Source: Curtobacterium sp. MCLR17_007 (GTDB taxonomy: Bacteria; Actinomycetota; Actinomycetes; Actinomycetales; Microbacteriaceae). Taken from it: a stretch of 64,000 bases of DNA. Of this stretch, positions 56,502 to 64,000 are shown piece by piece (within the stretch, counting starts at the first letter, position 1; each line of letters starts with the position of its first letter). A program made the position numbers and the translations under genes. The notes under the pieces were generated by a model. That model was not told where the DNA came from. It saw nothing but the letters and a program-made list of their open reading frames with translations, and ran no database searches. The DNA is taken from assembly GCF_003234655.2 (NCBI RefSeq), contig NZ_CP126271.1:124001-188000 (forward strand), in the 5' to 3' direction.

Positions 56502-57344
56502 TCATCTACCCTCTGCAGCTCGCAGCGCGCGCAGGTGCACCGCGGCCCAGGAGCGAAACGGCTTCCACGCCTCGGTGATCTCGTCGATCGAGCGATCGGT
56601 TCCGTAGCGTCTCGGGATTTCGTCGCTCAGCTTGCCCTCGTGGCGCGGCAGGACGTCGGGGAAGTTCGCGCCGCGGATCACTACGAGCTCGGCTGAGAAC
56701 GGCCCCATTCCGAGGATGCTCTGTACCTGGTCGAACGCGTTGGCCGGCTGCAACGAGCGGAGGTGCGAGCCGGTGAGCTGGCCGTCGAGAGCGGCTTCGG
56801 CGATCGCCCGCAGGTACTCCGCCTTGCGGTCCGGCAACGTGAGCGTCGTCGCGAGCAGGGTGGCCGGCGTCGGAAAGGCTCCGTCGTCGCCGAGCTGCTG
56901 CGTGAGCCGCGTCTTGATGGCCGCTGCCTGCCGGGTCTGCAGGCGGCGCGACAGCACCGACCACACGGCCGCCTCGTAGGGCGAGAAGAAGCCGCACGGT
57001 CGGAACCCGCGGAGCTGCGCTTGCGCATCCGCGATGACCTCATCGCGCGCCGCGACGTCGGACCAGCCGCGCCCGTCGATGTCGATTGACAGCAGTCGAC
57101 GGACCTGGTCGGTCGCTGCATCCAGGTCCCCGGTGCCCTCGACCACGATGCGGACGGACGGCCCGTCTTGGGTGACGACGGCGTCCACCCGCTGCCAGTC
57201 CGTGTCGCACAAGAAGGTGGTCTGAATGCCCTGGGACAACGTCTGTGACGCGAGCTTGCCGGGGGCGAAACCCTCCCAGAATTGTCTGGTGATGGCGAGG
57301 GACCAGGGCCCGATGACCTCGTGGAGGGTCTCGAGTCGAGACAT
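56502..57344 (-). CDS. DNA-3-methyladenine glycosylase 2 family protein
   Basis: 280-residue HhH-GPD-superfamily glycosylase. The N-terminal AlkA-like half includes SLAITRQFWEGFAPG; the helical core has SPYEAAVWSVLSRRLQTRQA, and the HhH is SILGMGPFSAELVVIRG with the downstream FPDVLPRHEG in the place of the catalytic Asp region. It is distinct from the copy at 2026. It starts 3 bp after the stop of a 48-residue peptide gene, so the two are probably translated together. Confidence 0.82.
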   Translation of the reverse strand: MSRLETLHEVIGPWSLAITRQFWEGFAPGKLASQTLSQGIQTTFLCDTDWQRVDAVVTQDGPSVRIVVEGTGDLDAATDQVRRLLSIDIDGRGWSDVAARDEVIADAQAQLRGFRPCGFFSPYEAAVWSVLSRRLQTRQAAAIKTRLTQQLGDDGAFPTPATLLATTLTLPDRKAEYLRAIAEAALDGQLTGSHLRSLQPANAFDQVQSILGMGPFSAELVVIRGANFPDVLPRHEGKLSDEIPRRYGTDRSIDEITEAWKPFRSWAAVHLRALRAAEGR

Positions 57345-57347
57345 CGA

Positions 57348-57494
57348 TCAGGCCCCGTCGCTCGACCTGACGGCGACGCCGTAGGGGGCGGTGGCCGTGC
57401 AACCGGAGTGTCCGGCCATGACCACGAATGGTGACGCATCGAGTTCGAGGATGTTCATATCGTTCACTTCCGTCTTCTCGAGAGGAACAGCCAT
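57348..57494 (-). CDS. 48-residue peptide of unknown function
   Basis: ATG 57494; an inner ATG at residue 13 has a better upstream ggaag. The acidic, Leu-rich N-terminal half (LEKTEVNDMNILELDASP) is followed by a Gly/Ser/Thr/Cys-containing half (AGHSGCTATAPYG). The layout loosely recalls leader/core ribosomal peptides of the FxLD kind, but no modifying enzyme is seen in this window. It lies between an exporter gene and an AlkA-like gene on the same strand. Confidence 0.4.
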   Translation of the reverse strand: MAVPLEKTEVNDMNILELDASPFVVMAGHSGCTATAPYGVAVRSSDGA

Positions 57495-57546
57495 CTCTCG
57501 GCGGTGCGTTGAGTCGTGCGAGTGCCCGGCAAAAATGGCAGATCGG

Positions 57547-59013
57547 TCAGTGCACCGACACCGCTGCCTCGGTGTCGGGCCCCTGGGGTAGCAGCTCTGA
57601 CTTCGAACCACGGATGAACACGGCCGCGATGATCGACGCGAGCACCAGTCCGATCGCCGCAGCGAGGAACGCGACGGAGTACCCGCTGGTAAACGCGTCA
57701 AGTTGTGACCCGCCGGCGCCGAAGTCGGCCACGCGTGCGGCGTAGAGGGCGGTGAAGACCGACAGCCCGATCGACCCACCGATCTGCAACGCCGAGTTCA
57801 GCGTGGCCGAGGCAGCGCCGGCGTCGTGCGGCTCGACACCCGTCAGCGCAAGGTTCTGCAGCGGGACGAAGACGAACGCCATGCCAAGACCCAGCACGAT
57901 CAACGCCGGCAGCACCTGCACCAGGTACGAGCCATCGGCAGTGACACGGCTGAGGTAGGCGAGGCCGACGGCGGAGACCAGCGGTCCGCCGATCATCATG
58001 GGACGCGGGCCGATGGTGGACAACAGCTTCGTCGCCACCGGCACCATGACCATGATGCTGAGCGTGATCGGCAGCGTCGCCAGGCCGGCGAGCAGCGGGT
58101 CCATCCCGAGCACGATCTGCAGGTGGAACGAGACGTAGAGCATGGCCCCGATCATCACGCTGCCGACGATCATCTGGACCAGGAACGCGCCACCGCGAAC
58201 CGAGTCGGCGACGACCCGGAGCGGCAGCAACGGCTGCGCCACACGGCTCTCGATGACCACGAAGAGCACCAGCAGACCGGCACCCAGGGCGAGGAACCCG
58301 ACCGTCTGGATCTGGCCCCAGCCCTGCTCGGCGAGGCTGAACCCGTACACCAGCGAACCCAGCCCGAGCGTGACCGTGACGGCCCCGATCAGGTCGTAAC
58401 GGTTGTTGCCCGCGGTCTGGGACTCCGTCACCAGCAGCATCCCGCCGACGAGTCCCACGACCACGAAGAACACGTTCACGAGCAAGCACCAACGCCAGTC
58501 GGCGAACTCGGTGAGCACACCGCCGAGCACGAGTCCCACGGCCGCACCAGCGCCCGCGACCGCTCCGAAGACCGCGAAGGCGGTGTTCCGCTCCCGCCCG
58601 CTCGGGAAGGTCACGGTCAGCAGAGCCAGAGCAGCCGGGGCGAGCAGGGCTGCGAAGACGCCCTGGAGGCCTCGGGCCACGATCAGTTCGGTGCCGTTCT
58701 GGGCGAGGCCGCCGAACGCGGAAGCCGCACCGAAACCGAGCATCCCGACCAAGAAGGTGCGCTTGCGACCCCAGTAGTCCGCGACCCGACCGCCCAAGAG
58801 CAGGAGGGCACCGAACGCGAGGGCGTAGGCAGTCACGACCCACTGGCGTTCGAGGTCGCTGAGGCCGAGTTCCTGCTGCGCCTGCGGCAGGGCGATGGTG
58901 ACGATGGTGCCGTCGAGCACCACGACGAGTTGGGTGAGCGCGAGGACGACGAGCGCCCACCAACGCTTGGGAGATGCGGATGTGCTGGGCGCGGTCCGCG
59001 ACGACATGGCCAT
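57547..59013 (-). CDS. DHA2-family (EmrB/QacA-type) 14-TM drug exporter
   Basis: 488 residues with about 14 hydrophobic helices. The family signatures are DGTIVTIALPQAQQELG in helix 1, the motif A loop GRVADYWGRKR, motif C GAGAAVGLVLGGVL and LNSALQIGGSIGLS in the second half. Members export drugs or other small molecules using the proton gradient. The ATG at 59013 was chosen because an ggagg lies 8 nt upstream; that site is buried in a strong hairpin (59018-59055), suggesting attenuation control. A divergent SDR follows. Confidence 0.92.
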   Translation of the reverse strand: MAMSSRTAPSTSASPKRWWALVVLALTQLVVVLDGTIVTIALPQAQQELGLSDLERQWVVTAYALAFGALLLLGGRVADYWGRKRTFLVGMLGFGAASAFGGLAQNGTELIVARGLQGVFAALLAPAALALLTVTFPSGRERNTAFAVFGAVAGAGAAVGLVLGGVLTEFADWRWCLLVNVFFVVVGLVGGMLLVTESQTAGNNRYDLIGAVTVTLGLGSLVYGFSLAEQGWGQIQTVGFLALGAGLLVLFVVIESRVAQPLLPLRVVADSVRGGAFLVQMIVGSVMIGAMLYVSFHLQIVLGMDPLLAGLATLPITLSIMVMVPVATKLLSTIGPRPMMIGGPLVSAVGLAYLSRVTADGSYLVQVLPALIVLGLGMAFVFVPLQNLALTGVEPHDAGAASATLNSALQIGGSIGLSVFTALYAARVADFGAGGSQLDAFTSGYSVAFLAAAIGLVLASIIAAVFIRGSKSELLPQGPDTEAAVSVH

Positions 59014-59017
59014 GGAA

Positions 59018-59055
59018 AAAACCTCCGGGCTTCGATTGGGAATGCCGGAGGTTTT
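59018..59055 (-). promoter_or_regulatory. Hairpin sequestering the exporter ribosome-binding site
   Basis: 11-bp perfect stem aaaacctccgg / ccggaggtttt with a 16-nt loop. On the minus strand the 3' arm contains the ggagg of the exporter and ends in a T run, so it could act both as terminator and as translation blocker. Confidence 0.6.
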
Positions 59056-59319
59056 CAGCCTCGGATCGACTGCGCTGGAACAGCAGGTCGACCACACCGA
59101 TCGGAATCGGTCAGACCATCAGGGTACCCCACACCCCGGCCGGTCGCCCGACCTGCGGACCGCCTCGTCAGCGCTACGATCGACTCGTTCACCTTCGTGA
59201 AGCGGTCGCCCTGCTCGGGCGGTCCGGGGCTGGAAACCCTCGCATCCAGCCCCGTTGACTCTGCGTCGAATGACGTCGCGAGAGGTGGCTGGCGTGCGTT
59301 CCAAGCACAGGAAGCAGCC

Positions 59320-60120
59320 ATGAGCATGCACACCCAACTCCCGTCCACCACCTCTGCCCTGACCGACCGGGTCGTCATCATCACCGGAGGCTCCAAGGGC
59401 CTCGGCGCAGCGATCAGCGCCCGCTGCGCGGCAGCAGGAGCCCGAGTCGTCCTCGTCGGCCGCAACGGTCAGGCACTGCGTGAGCACGCCGCGACGCTGG
59501 GGCAGGCTGCCAGCTGGATCCAGGCAGACCTGAACGACCCGGCGGCGCCGACCGAGGTCCTCGCACAGACCCTGGAACGCCATGGACGGATCGACGGGTT
59601 GGTCAACAACGCGGGCACCGCGCACTTCGCACCGATCGAGCGAATCAGCGCGAGTGACATCGACCTGACGATGTCACTCGACGTCCGCGCACCGCTGCTG
59701 CTTGCCGGCGCGGCCGCGCTGGTGATGCGTGAAGGCGGGAGCATCGTCAACGTCTCGTCCACATTGTCTGCTGTCGGTAGCCCGGCAACGGCGCTCTACG
59801 CGGCGGCGAAGGGAGCACTCGATGCGGCCACTCGCGCCTTGGCAGCGGAGCTCGGCCCCCGCAACATCCGTGTGAACGGTGTCCGGCCCGGTCTGACCCG
59901 CACCGAGGCGACCGAACTCGCCCACAGCGACGGCGTCTTGTTCGAGACGTACCGAGCAACGGTTCCCCTGGGCCGCACTGGGACCGGCGCCGAGGTCGGC
60001 GACGCGGTGGTGTTCCTGCTGAGCTCGGCCGCCGCGTTCATCACCGGGCAGACGCTGGCTGTCGACGGAGGGCACACCACCTCCAACCTCGCCGTCCGCC
60101 CATCGGCCGATCGGCACTAG
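59320..60120 (+). CDS. SDR-family oxidoreductase
   Basis: 266 residues, classical SDR. Cofactor motif is TGGSKGLGAA, NNAG appears as VNNAGTAHF, the catalytic Ser lies in VNVSSTLSAVG and the Tyr-Lys pair in YAAAK; the C-terminal FITGQTLAVDGG is typical of 3-oxoacyl-ACP-reductase-like members. The ATG at 59320 follows aggaag. The long open frame upstream lies opposite the exporter and is not coding. The substrate is unknown; it is divergent from the exporter. Confidence 0.9.
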   Translation: MSMHTQLPSTTSALTDRVVIITGGSKGLGAAISARCAAAGARVVLVGRNGQALREHAATLGQAASWIQADLNDPAAPTEVLAQTLERHGRIDGLVNNAGTAHFAPIERISASDIDLTMSLDVRAPLLLAGAAALVMREGGSIVNVSSTLSAVGSPATALYAAAKGALDAATRALAAELGPRNIRVNGVRPGLTRTEATELAHSDGVLFETYRATVPLGRTGTGAEVGDAVVFLLSSAAAFITGQTLAVDGGHTTSNLAVRPSADRH

Positions 60121-60256
60121 GGCAATCGAGAACAGGCCCCTCACCCGCGTCGTTCAACCGAGCGACCGGTGCGGGCTCGGCCATGGGCCGACCAGATCAC
60201 AGGCGCCGCCCGGTGTTTTCTTGGACGTCTCGATAGACGATCGGCTAGCGGACGGG

Positions 60257-60499
60257 GTGACCGAGGAGTGGCGTCCAGAGTTCGTACCTCCGACCGATGC
60301 ACAGGCACGAGACCGGGTAGCAGGGTGGCTAGTCATGGGGAGCGCCGTGCGTCATCAACACGACCGACATGCGGTCACAGGACTTGCAGTCGTTGCCGCG
60401 TGGGTGCTGCTCTTCTGGGTAGCTCAAGCGCACTACGCTCCTCTCGAGGCCGCTTACCAAGCTCACCTCGACACCCTGAACAACCCGCCGATCCTTTAA
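60257..60499 (+). CDS. Small single-TM hypothetical protein
   Basis: A frame with a clear membrane helix (AVTGLAVVAAWVLLFWVAQA) and a short C-terminal tail. The start is uncertain: GTG 60257 is used here, TTG 60221 and ATG 60335 are alternatives. The function is unknown. Confidence 0.4.
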   Translation: MTEEWRPEFVPPTDAQARDRVAGWLVMGSAVRHQHDRHAVTGLAVVAAWVLLFWVAQAHYAPLEAAYQAHLDTLNNPPIL

Positions 60500-60535
60500 G
60501 ATCCACCCGCCCAAGTTGCCCTTGCTGAGTTCTTC

Positions 60536-60748
60536 GTGGGTACTGTGCTTGTGCTCGCCGTGCCAGCAGCTGCTACCGCGCTTTGCGCTGGGCTCAGCAC
60601 CGCGCGGAACAGCCGAGGCGTGACTTGGGTGCGAGTTCTCGGGTGGACGACGTTCGCGATTGGTGCCGTCGGAGCGTTGCCCGCGCTCCTCGCTGGCCTC
60701 TTCGGTGCGGTCGGAGCGTTCTTCAACGCGCTGACTTTGCTTGGCTAA
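60536..60748 (+). CDS. Small two-TM hypothetical protein
   Basis: 70 residues, GTG start, two hydrophobic segments (TVLVLAVPAAATALCAGL and FAIGAVGALPALLAGLFGAVGAFF). Not recognised. It follows the preceding small membrane frame by 36 bp. Confidence 0.45.
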   Translation: MGTVLVLAVPAAATALCAGLSTARNSRGVTWVRVLGWTTFAIGAVGALPALLAGLFGAVGAFFNALTLLG

Positions 60749-60844
60749 CGACGCGCTCGGTGACGCGGATAGTTTCGCAAGCGGATCGGCTACCGAGACG
60801 GCTTGAGGCGAGCGTCAGGGCATGAGGTCCGGCACACTGTCGCC

Positions 60845-61246
60845 ATGAGGCAGCACGACAACGACGACCTCTTTCCGCTTGGGCCTCCTGGCCGCCGCAG
60901 GCTTTCGACCCAGACTCCGCCGGGTTGGAAGGATCTTGCAGTCACCCTGACGTTGTTCGGTCTGAGCCTGCCGTTGCTCGTTGTCGGCTGGTTCGGCGTC
61001 CTGCTGTCGATGTTCGCCTTCGACGCGTGCGGGGGCGGAGGGTGCAACTACTCCGCCGGATCGATTGCCTATGTCGGCTTCCCGATCGCGGCTGTCGTCA
61101 GCATCGCGCTGTGGGCGTCGGTTGCTGAGCGCCGCCGACGCACCCGTCGTCGCGCGTGGGCCACTGGAGTAGCAGCGATCCTCACCATCGTCGCCCTGTT
61201 CGCTCTCGCTGCGACCGTCGTCCACTTTGCAGCACAGCCGAACTGA
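60845..61246 (+). CDS. Hypothetical membrane protein
   Basis: 133 residues: charged N-terminus, then three hydrophobic helices (LAVTLTLFGLSLPLLVVGWF, SIAYVGFPIAAVVSIALW, ATGVAAILTIVALFALAATV) with an Arg-rich cytosolic loop (ERRRRTRRRAW) and a Cys pair (ACGGGGCNY) between helices 1 and 2. The function is unknown. ATG 60845 was preferred to the open frame above it. Confidence 0.55.
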   Translation: MRQHDNDDLFPLGPPGRRRLSTQTPPGWKDLAVTLTLFGLSLPLLVVGWFGVLLSMFAFDACGGGGCNYSAGSIAYVGFPIAAVVSIALWASVAERRRRTRRRAWATGVAAILTIVALFALAATVVHFAAQPN

Positions 61247-61377
61247 ACTGCTCAGTCAGGCTGCCGGAGGCAGGCATCGACTTGCGTGCTCACGTCTCGC
61301 TGGCCGATCGGCTACCGGGCGAAGGACGCCAGCTTCATCGGGAGACGCAGTGTGCTTGGTGCTGGATCAGGTTCCGC

Positions 61378-62217
61378 TCAAGCGTTGTTGCTCATCAGGG
61401 CTTCCTCGTGCTGGACGAACCCGTCGGGCGCATCTGTTGACAGCCGGCCAGCGATCGTCGCGGCGAGGAGCGCGGCGAGGAAGGGCACGAGCGTAATCGC
61501 GGAGGAGACCGCCGCCTTGACTGAGAAGGCGAGCTGGGTTCCGTACACGCCGGTCGACAGCGGGAACACGAGGACCGAGGCCAGGACCGGCAGGAGCAGC
61601 AGCGACCAGGTCCAACCCGGCCGACGGAGGACGACGAGCCAGACAGCGAGCCATGCACCCGTGATGATGCCCAGAGAGAGTGCGGGGTGCACCGGCGGGT
61701 TGAAGAACCCGGTCTGGATCGACCACCACAGAGCCGTCACGGCCAGGACGACCAGCGCACCCATCGCCCGGCGGCGGATCGGCGCCCCGGTGACGAGGAG
61801 GACACTCGCGCTCACGGCGAGCCCGGGCACCACGGTGAGGACGATCGAGATCAGCAGGACCACCGGGACGCTGCCCGCGAGCCCGTTGTAGCGCTGCACG
61901 AGCCCGAGTCCCAGGCCCCCGGCCAGGAAGGACACCGCGGCGAGGACCAGGAGGACCGGGATCGTCGGGATCGTGTGCGGTGTGCTGCGGACGGAGCCGG
62001 GCATCGTGGTCATGGTGTTCCCCCAGGTGGATCGGTGGCCGGCGCGTCGGTGGAAGAGCGCCGTGGTGAGTGCGCCGAACGCGAGAGCGGTCGGCGAGAG
62101 GTCGAGCTCGTGTGCGTCACGGACGTCGGCGAGCCACTGCTCGTGTCGGGGGGCACGCTGCTCCAGCGGCGAGGCGGCGACGGCAGCGGAGACGAGCAGC
62201 CGGTCGAGCGCGCTCAC
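61378..62217 (-). CDS. Membrane protein coupled to PadR regulator
   Basis: 279 residues. An N-terminal soluble part of about 65 residues (EQWLADVRDAHEL) is followed by about six membrane helices (VLLVLAAVSFLAGGLGLGLV, VVLLISIVLTVVPGLAVSASVLL and others). Proteins of this plan often accompany PadR genes in actinobacteria; the function is unknown. Its ATG overlaps the padR stop (ATGA), and a partner-controlled membrane-stress role is only an inference. Confidence 0.75.
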   Translation of the reverse strand: MSALDRLLVSAAVAASPLEQRAPRHEQWLADVRDAHELDLSPTALAFGALTTALFHRRAGHRSTWGNTMTTMPGSVRSTPHTIPTIPVLLVLAAVSFLAGGLGLGLVQRYNGLAGSVPVVLLISIVLTVVPGLAVSASVLLVTGAPIRRRAMGALVVLAVTALWWSIQTGFFNPPVHPALSLGIITGAWLAVWLVVLRRPGWTWSLLLLPVLASVLVFPLSTGVYGTQLAFSVKAAVSSAITLVPFLAALLAATIAGRLSTDAPDGFVQHEEALMSNNA

Positions 62218-62552
62218 TGGGCCACCGGCCGGTGCGTCGGACGGGCGGTCCCCGCAGTGCGTGCCGCAGCACGGGCCGCATCCCCGCGGGCCTGCACCAG
62301 TTCGCGCGCAGCCACCGCGCCGTCGGCCGTGAACTCGTGGAGTCGTCGCCGTGGACCGGAGCGGTCAGCGTCGTCATCCCACGAGGAACGCGTCCAGCCC
62401 TGTTGCTCCAGGCGCTCCAGGATCGGGTACACGGTGCCGGCCGGTCGTCCGGTCGCCTTGATGACGAGCAGCCCCCAGGTCGGTCCGTCGCTCGCGAGCA
62501 GTGCATCGAGCACCTCGAGCGTGGGAGCGGTCACGCGTCTGATCGGGTCCAT
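62214..62552 (-). CDS. PadR-family transcriptional regulator
   Basis: 112 residues with the PadR winged-helix domain: TLEVLDALLASDGPTWGLLV, RPAGTVYPILERLEQQGWTR and the wing SGPRRRLHEFTADG. The C-terminal dimerisation helix is short. TAGATT lies 6 nt before the ATG at 62552, so it is leaderless. A palindromic ctacctatgtag at 62561-62572 overlaps the promoter and is a likely self-operator. Confidence 0.9.
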   Translation of the reverse strand: MDPIRRVTAPTLEVLDALLASDGPTWGLLVIKATGRPAGTVYPILERLEQQGWTRSSWDDDADRSGPRRRLHEFTADGAVAARELVQARGDAARAAARTAGTARPTHRPVAQ

Positions 62553-62560
62553 CCCCTGAA

Positions 62561-62572
62561 TCTACCTATGTA
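62561..62572. promoter_or_regulatory. Candidate PadR operator
   Basis: ctacctatgtag, an inverted repeat CTAC-n4-GTAG, abuts the -10 of padR; PadR boxes commonly have this shape. Confidence 0.4.
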
Positions 62573-62649
62573 GTACAAGAAGGTCAAGGGCCTGTAGCAG
62601 CTTCTGTGGTGGGCGTCCGGTCGACCATCCCTACCCGGATACTCGGTGC

Positions 62650-63090
62650 ATGCGACGCAAGAACCGGCACCCTGGCAGCCTCAGCAACTGGCCTGAACCA
62701 CGTCCCGAGGTCTTCGAGATCGACCCGCGCGTACCGGCCGCATCGTCCTGGCCTCGCCGCGGCATCATCGGATCAATCGAGTCAGGTCCGCATCGAGGAC
62801 AGATGGTCATCGCCCATGCAGCACGCGGATGGACCGGACGACTCGTCGGCTACACCCTGCAACTACCCGTCGACCAGATGTACGACGCCGACGAGTGCCA
62901 CCTCATGGACGATGACGTCTTCGACGATCGGATCCCAGGCCGGGAGGGCGGTCTCGTCGACGAGCTCACCCGCCTCGTGGACGTGACGTGGTCGACCGAC
63001 GAGGAAGCGGACGCCGCCATGTGGGCCGAGATCGACGCCCAGCGAGTCCGCTGGCGTGACGAGAAGAAGCGGGCCAAGCGCGTCCGGTAG
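62650..63090 (+). CDS. Hypothetical protein, 146 aa
   Basis: Soluble, charged protein; RGWTGRLVGYTLQLPVDQM and DDVFDDRIPGREGGLVDELT are its main features, with a Lys/Arg-rich C-terminus (RWRDEKKRAKRVR). No family is recognised; the layout resembles small immunity-like or DUF proteins. The start at ATG 62650 is the first in frame. Confidence 0.55.
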   Translation: MRRKNRHPGSLSNWPEPRPEVFEIDPRVPAASSWPRRGIIGSIESGPHRGQMVIAHAARGWTGRLVGYTLQLPVDQMYDADECHLMDDDVFDDRIPGREGGLVDELTRLVDVTWSTDEEADAAMWAEIDAQRVRWRDEKKRAKRVR

Positions 63091-63122
63091 GGGACCCTCA
63101 TGCGGACAGCTGCGAGCTCCGT

Positions 63123-64000
63123 TCAGGGTGCCTGTTCTGCCGATACGCCGAGCCGCACCGCCAGCTCCATCGAGCGCAGACGAGCCGGTGAGAAGTCATA
63201 GGGCATGGCCTGGATCGCCTCCGCCGCGCTGGTGACCCGTGTGTCCTTCGCCGTGTCGGAGTCGGGCGCCGTGTCGGTGTCTTTGGGCAGGTGCAGTTCG
63301 TCCCAGGCATCGAAGAGAGCGTCGTCCTCCTCCAGCTGACCGGACTCCTCGATAACGCTCATCAGAGTGGTCTCGAAGGCGTGCCGCTCGGCCGCCACCT
63401 GCGCCACGCGAGGGTCATCGACGGCGACCGTATCGTCGAGTGCCGCTTCAGCGGCGTCGACGCGGTCGGACTCGGTGCGCAGTTCGGGGTGAAGGGCGAG
63501 GGTGAGGAAGCGGCTGGCCTGAGCGATGGCGCCGAGGGGACCGAAGATGCGCTCGGTGACCAGGAGGGTGTCGAGGTCGTCCTGGCGCAGCGAGCCCACG
63601 GGTGCGGCCTCGAGGCGGCTGGAAACGAAGTCGTCGAGCAGCCCCAGCCGGCTGCCGAGGGTACGCATGCGCTGCACGGAGCTCAGCTTCTTCTGCAGCT
63701 CGGCCATCTGCGCGACGAGGGTGTCCTCGAGCCGCGCGAGGACACCGGCGACCTCGTCGTCGCTGTCAGCGTCGGCGGGTGCGCCACCGGTGAACGCATC
63801 GCGGACGTCGTCGAGGGCGATGCCGGCGTCGGCCATGCGTCGGATCCAGAGCAGTCGGATGATCTCTGCATAGCCGTACCGGCGTCGACCGTCGCTGCCT
63901 CGCTTGCGCTCCGGGAGCAGGCCGACCTGGTGGTAGTGGCGGATTGCGCGCGGAGTGGTGCCGACGAAGGCCGCGGCGTCGCCGATCAGGACCTCACGGG
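63123..64000 (-). CDS. MerR-family transcriptional regulator (5' end outside window)
   Basis: The frame runs off the right edge (first full codon at 63998) and spans at least 292 residues. The visible N-terminus has the MerR HTH and wing: VLIGDAAAFVGTTPRAIRHY, HQVGLLPERKRGSDGRRRYG, then the hinge RRMADAGIALDDVRDAF. A long coiled coil and a helical C-terminal effector region follow; no metal-binding Cys cluster is present, so a non-metal effector is likely. Only a few N-terminal residues are missing. Confidence 0.9.
   Translation of the reverse strand, partial: REVLIGDAAAFVGTTPRAIRHYHQVGLLPERKRGSDGRRRYGYAEIIRLLWIRRMADAGIALDDVRDAFTGGAPADADSDDEVAGVLARLEDTLVAQMAELQKKLSSVQRMRTLGSRLGLLDDFVSSRLEAAPVGSLRQDDLDTLLVTERIFGPLGAIAQASRFLTLALHPELRTESDRVDAAEAALDDTVAVDDPRVAQVAAERHAFETTLMSVIEESGQLEEDDALFDAWDELHLPKDTDTAPDSDTAKDTRVTSAAEAIQAMPYDFSPARLRSMELAVRLGVSAEQAP

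Noticed and set aside
57826..59319. Long plus-strand frame running into the SDR gene
   Set aside because: It lies opposite the exporter and is rich in Arg/His/Asp/Gln; the SDR homology starts only at 59320.
45576..60120. Intact prophage or integrative element
   Set aside because: No integrase, portal, terminase, relaxase or replication gene is visible, and no second copy of the tRNA-Ser 3' end was found in the window.

Overview
The window is high-GC DNA from an actinobacterium, most likely Microbacteriaceae and probably Curtobacterium or a close relative. Several things point there: Lsr2, the order tilS-hpt-ftsH-folP-folB-folK-DUF3180-PH-PH-DUF2520-lysS, a group III ATP-type PfkA, many GTG starts, and many starts that look leaderless (a TANNNT-like hexamer 6-8 nt upstream of the start codon and no Shine-Dalgarno). 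The genus is an inference from gene content and style; no marker gene was compared.

Region 1 (1-17,700) is metabolic and regulatory. It holds a partial YhdH-type reductase, pfkA, an AlkA-like glycosylase, a MarR regulator divergent from a large PutA, a nucleotidyltransferase, an SDR operon, a DUF2071/nitroreductase pair, an Lrp regulator divergent from a guanidine-modifying hydrolase plus rocD, a nucleotide-sugar-epimerase-like protein and an aldo/keto reductase. The Lrp/hydrolase/rocD block and PutA would together turn arginine and proline into glutamate, but the aldehyde dehydrogenase half of PutA has lost its catalytic Cys and Glu.

Region 2 (17,800-45,500) is conserved core. It starts with a Glu-Asp-Phe tRNA operon, then two paralogous secreted coiled-coil peptidoglycan hydrolases (M23 and NlpC/P60) and ppa. 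The tilS-hpt-ftsH-folate-PH-DUF2520-lysS run follows, then a group 2 sigma factor, nadK, clpC, a GNAT, a DUF3800 protein, a lipoprotein, cspA, radA and an SGNH hydrolase. Perfect or near-perfect long palindromes act as terminators.

Region 3 (45,576-60,120) is an accessory island beside a tRNA-Ser(CGA). It carries a complete QatABCD anti-phage operon (KAP ATPase, QatB, QueC-like QatC, TatD-like QatD) with visibly lower GC, then an Lsr2 silencer. Beyond lie ParS/DUF2384-like proteins with a calcineurin-like phosphoesterase, a broken CPBP protease, a 43-44 bp tandem repeat array, a NERD protein, a second AlkA-like glycosylase preceded by a 48-residue peptide, a 14-TM DHA2 exporter whose ribosome-binding site sits in a hairpin, and an SDR.

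Region 4 (60,120-64,000) holds small membrane proteins, a PadR/membrane-protein pair and a 5'-truncated MerR regulator.
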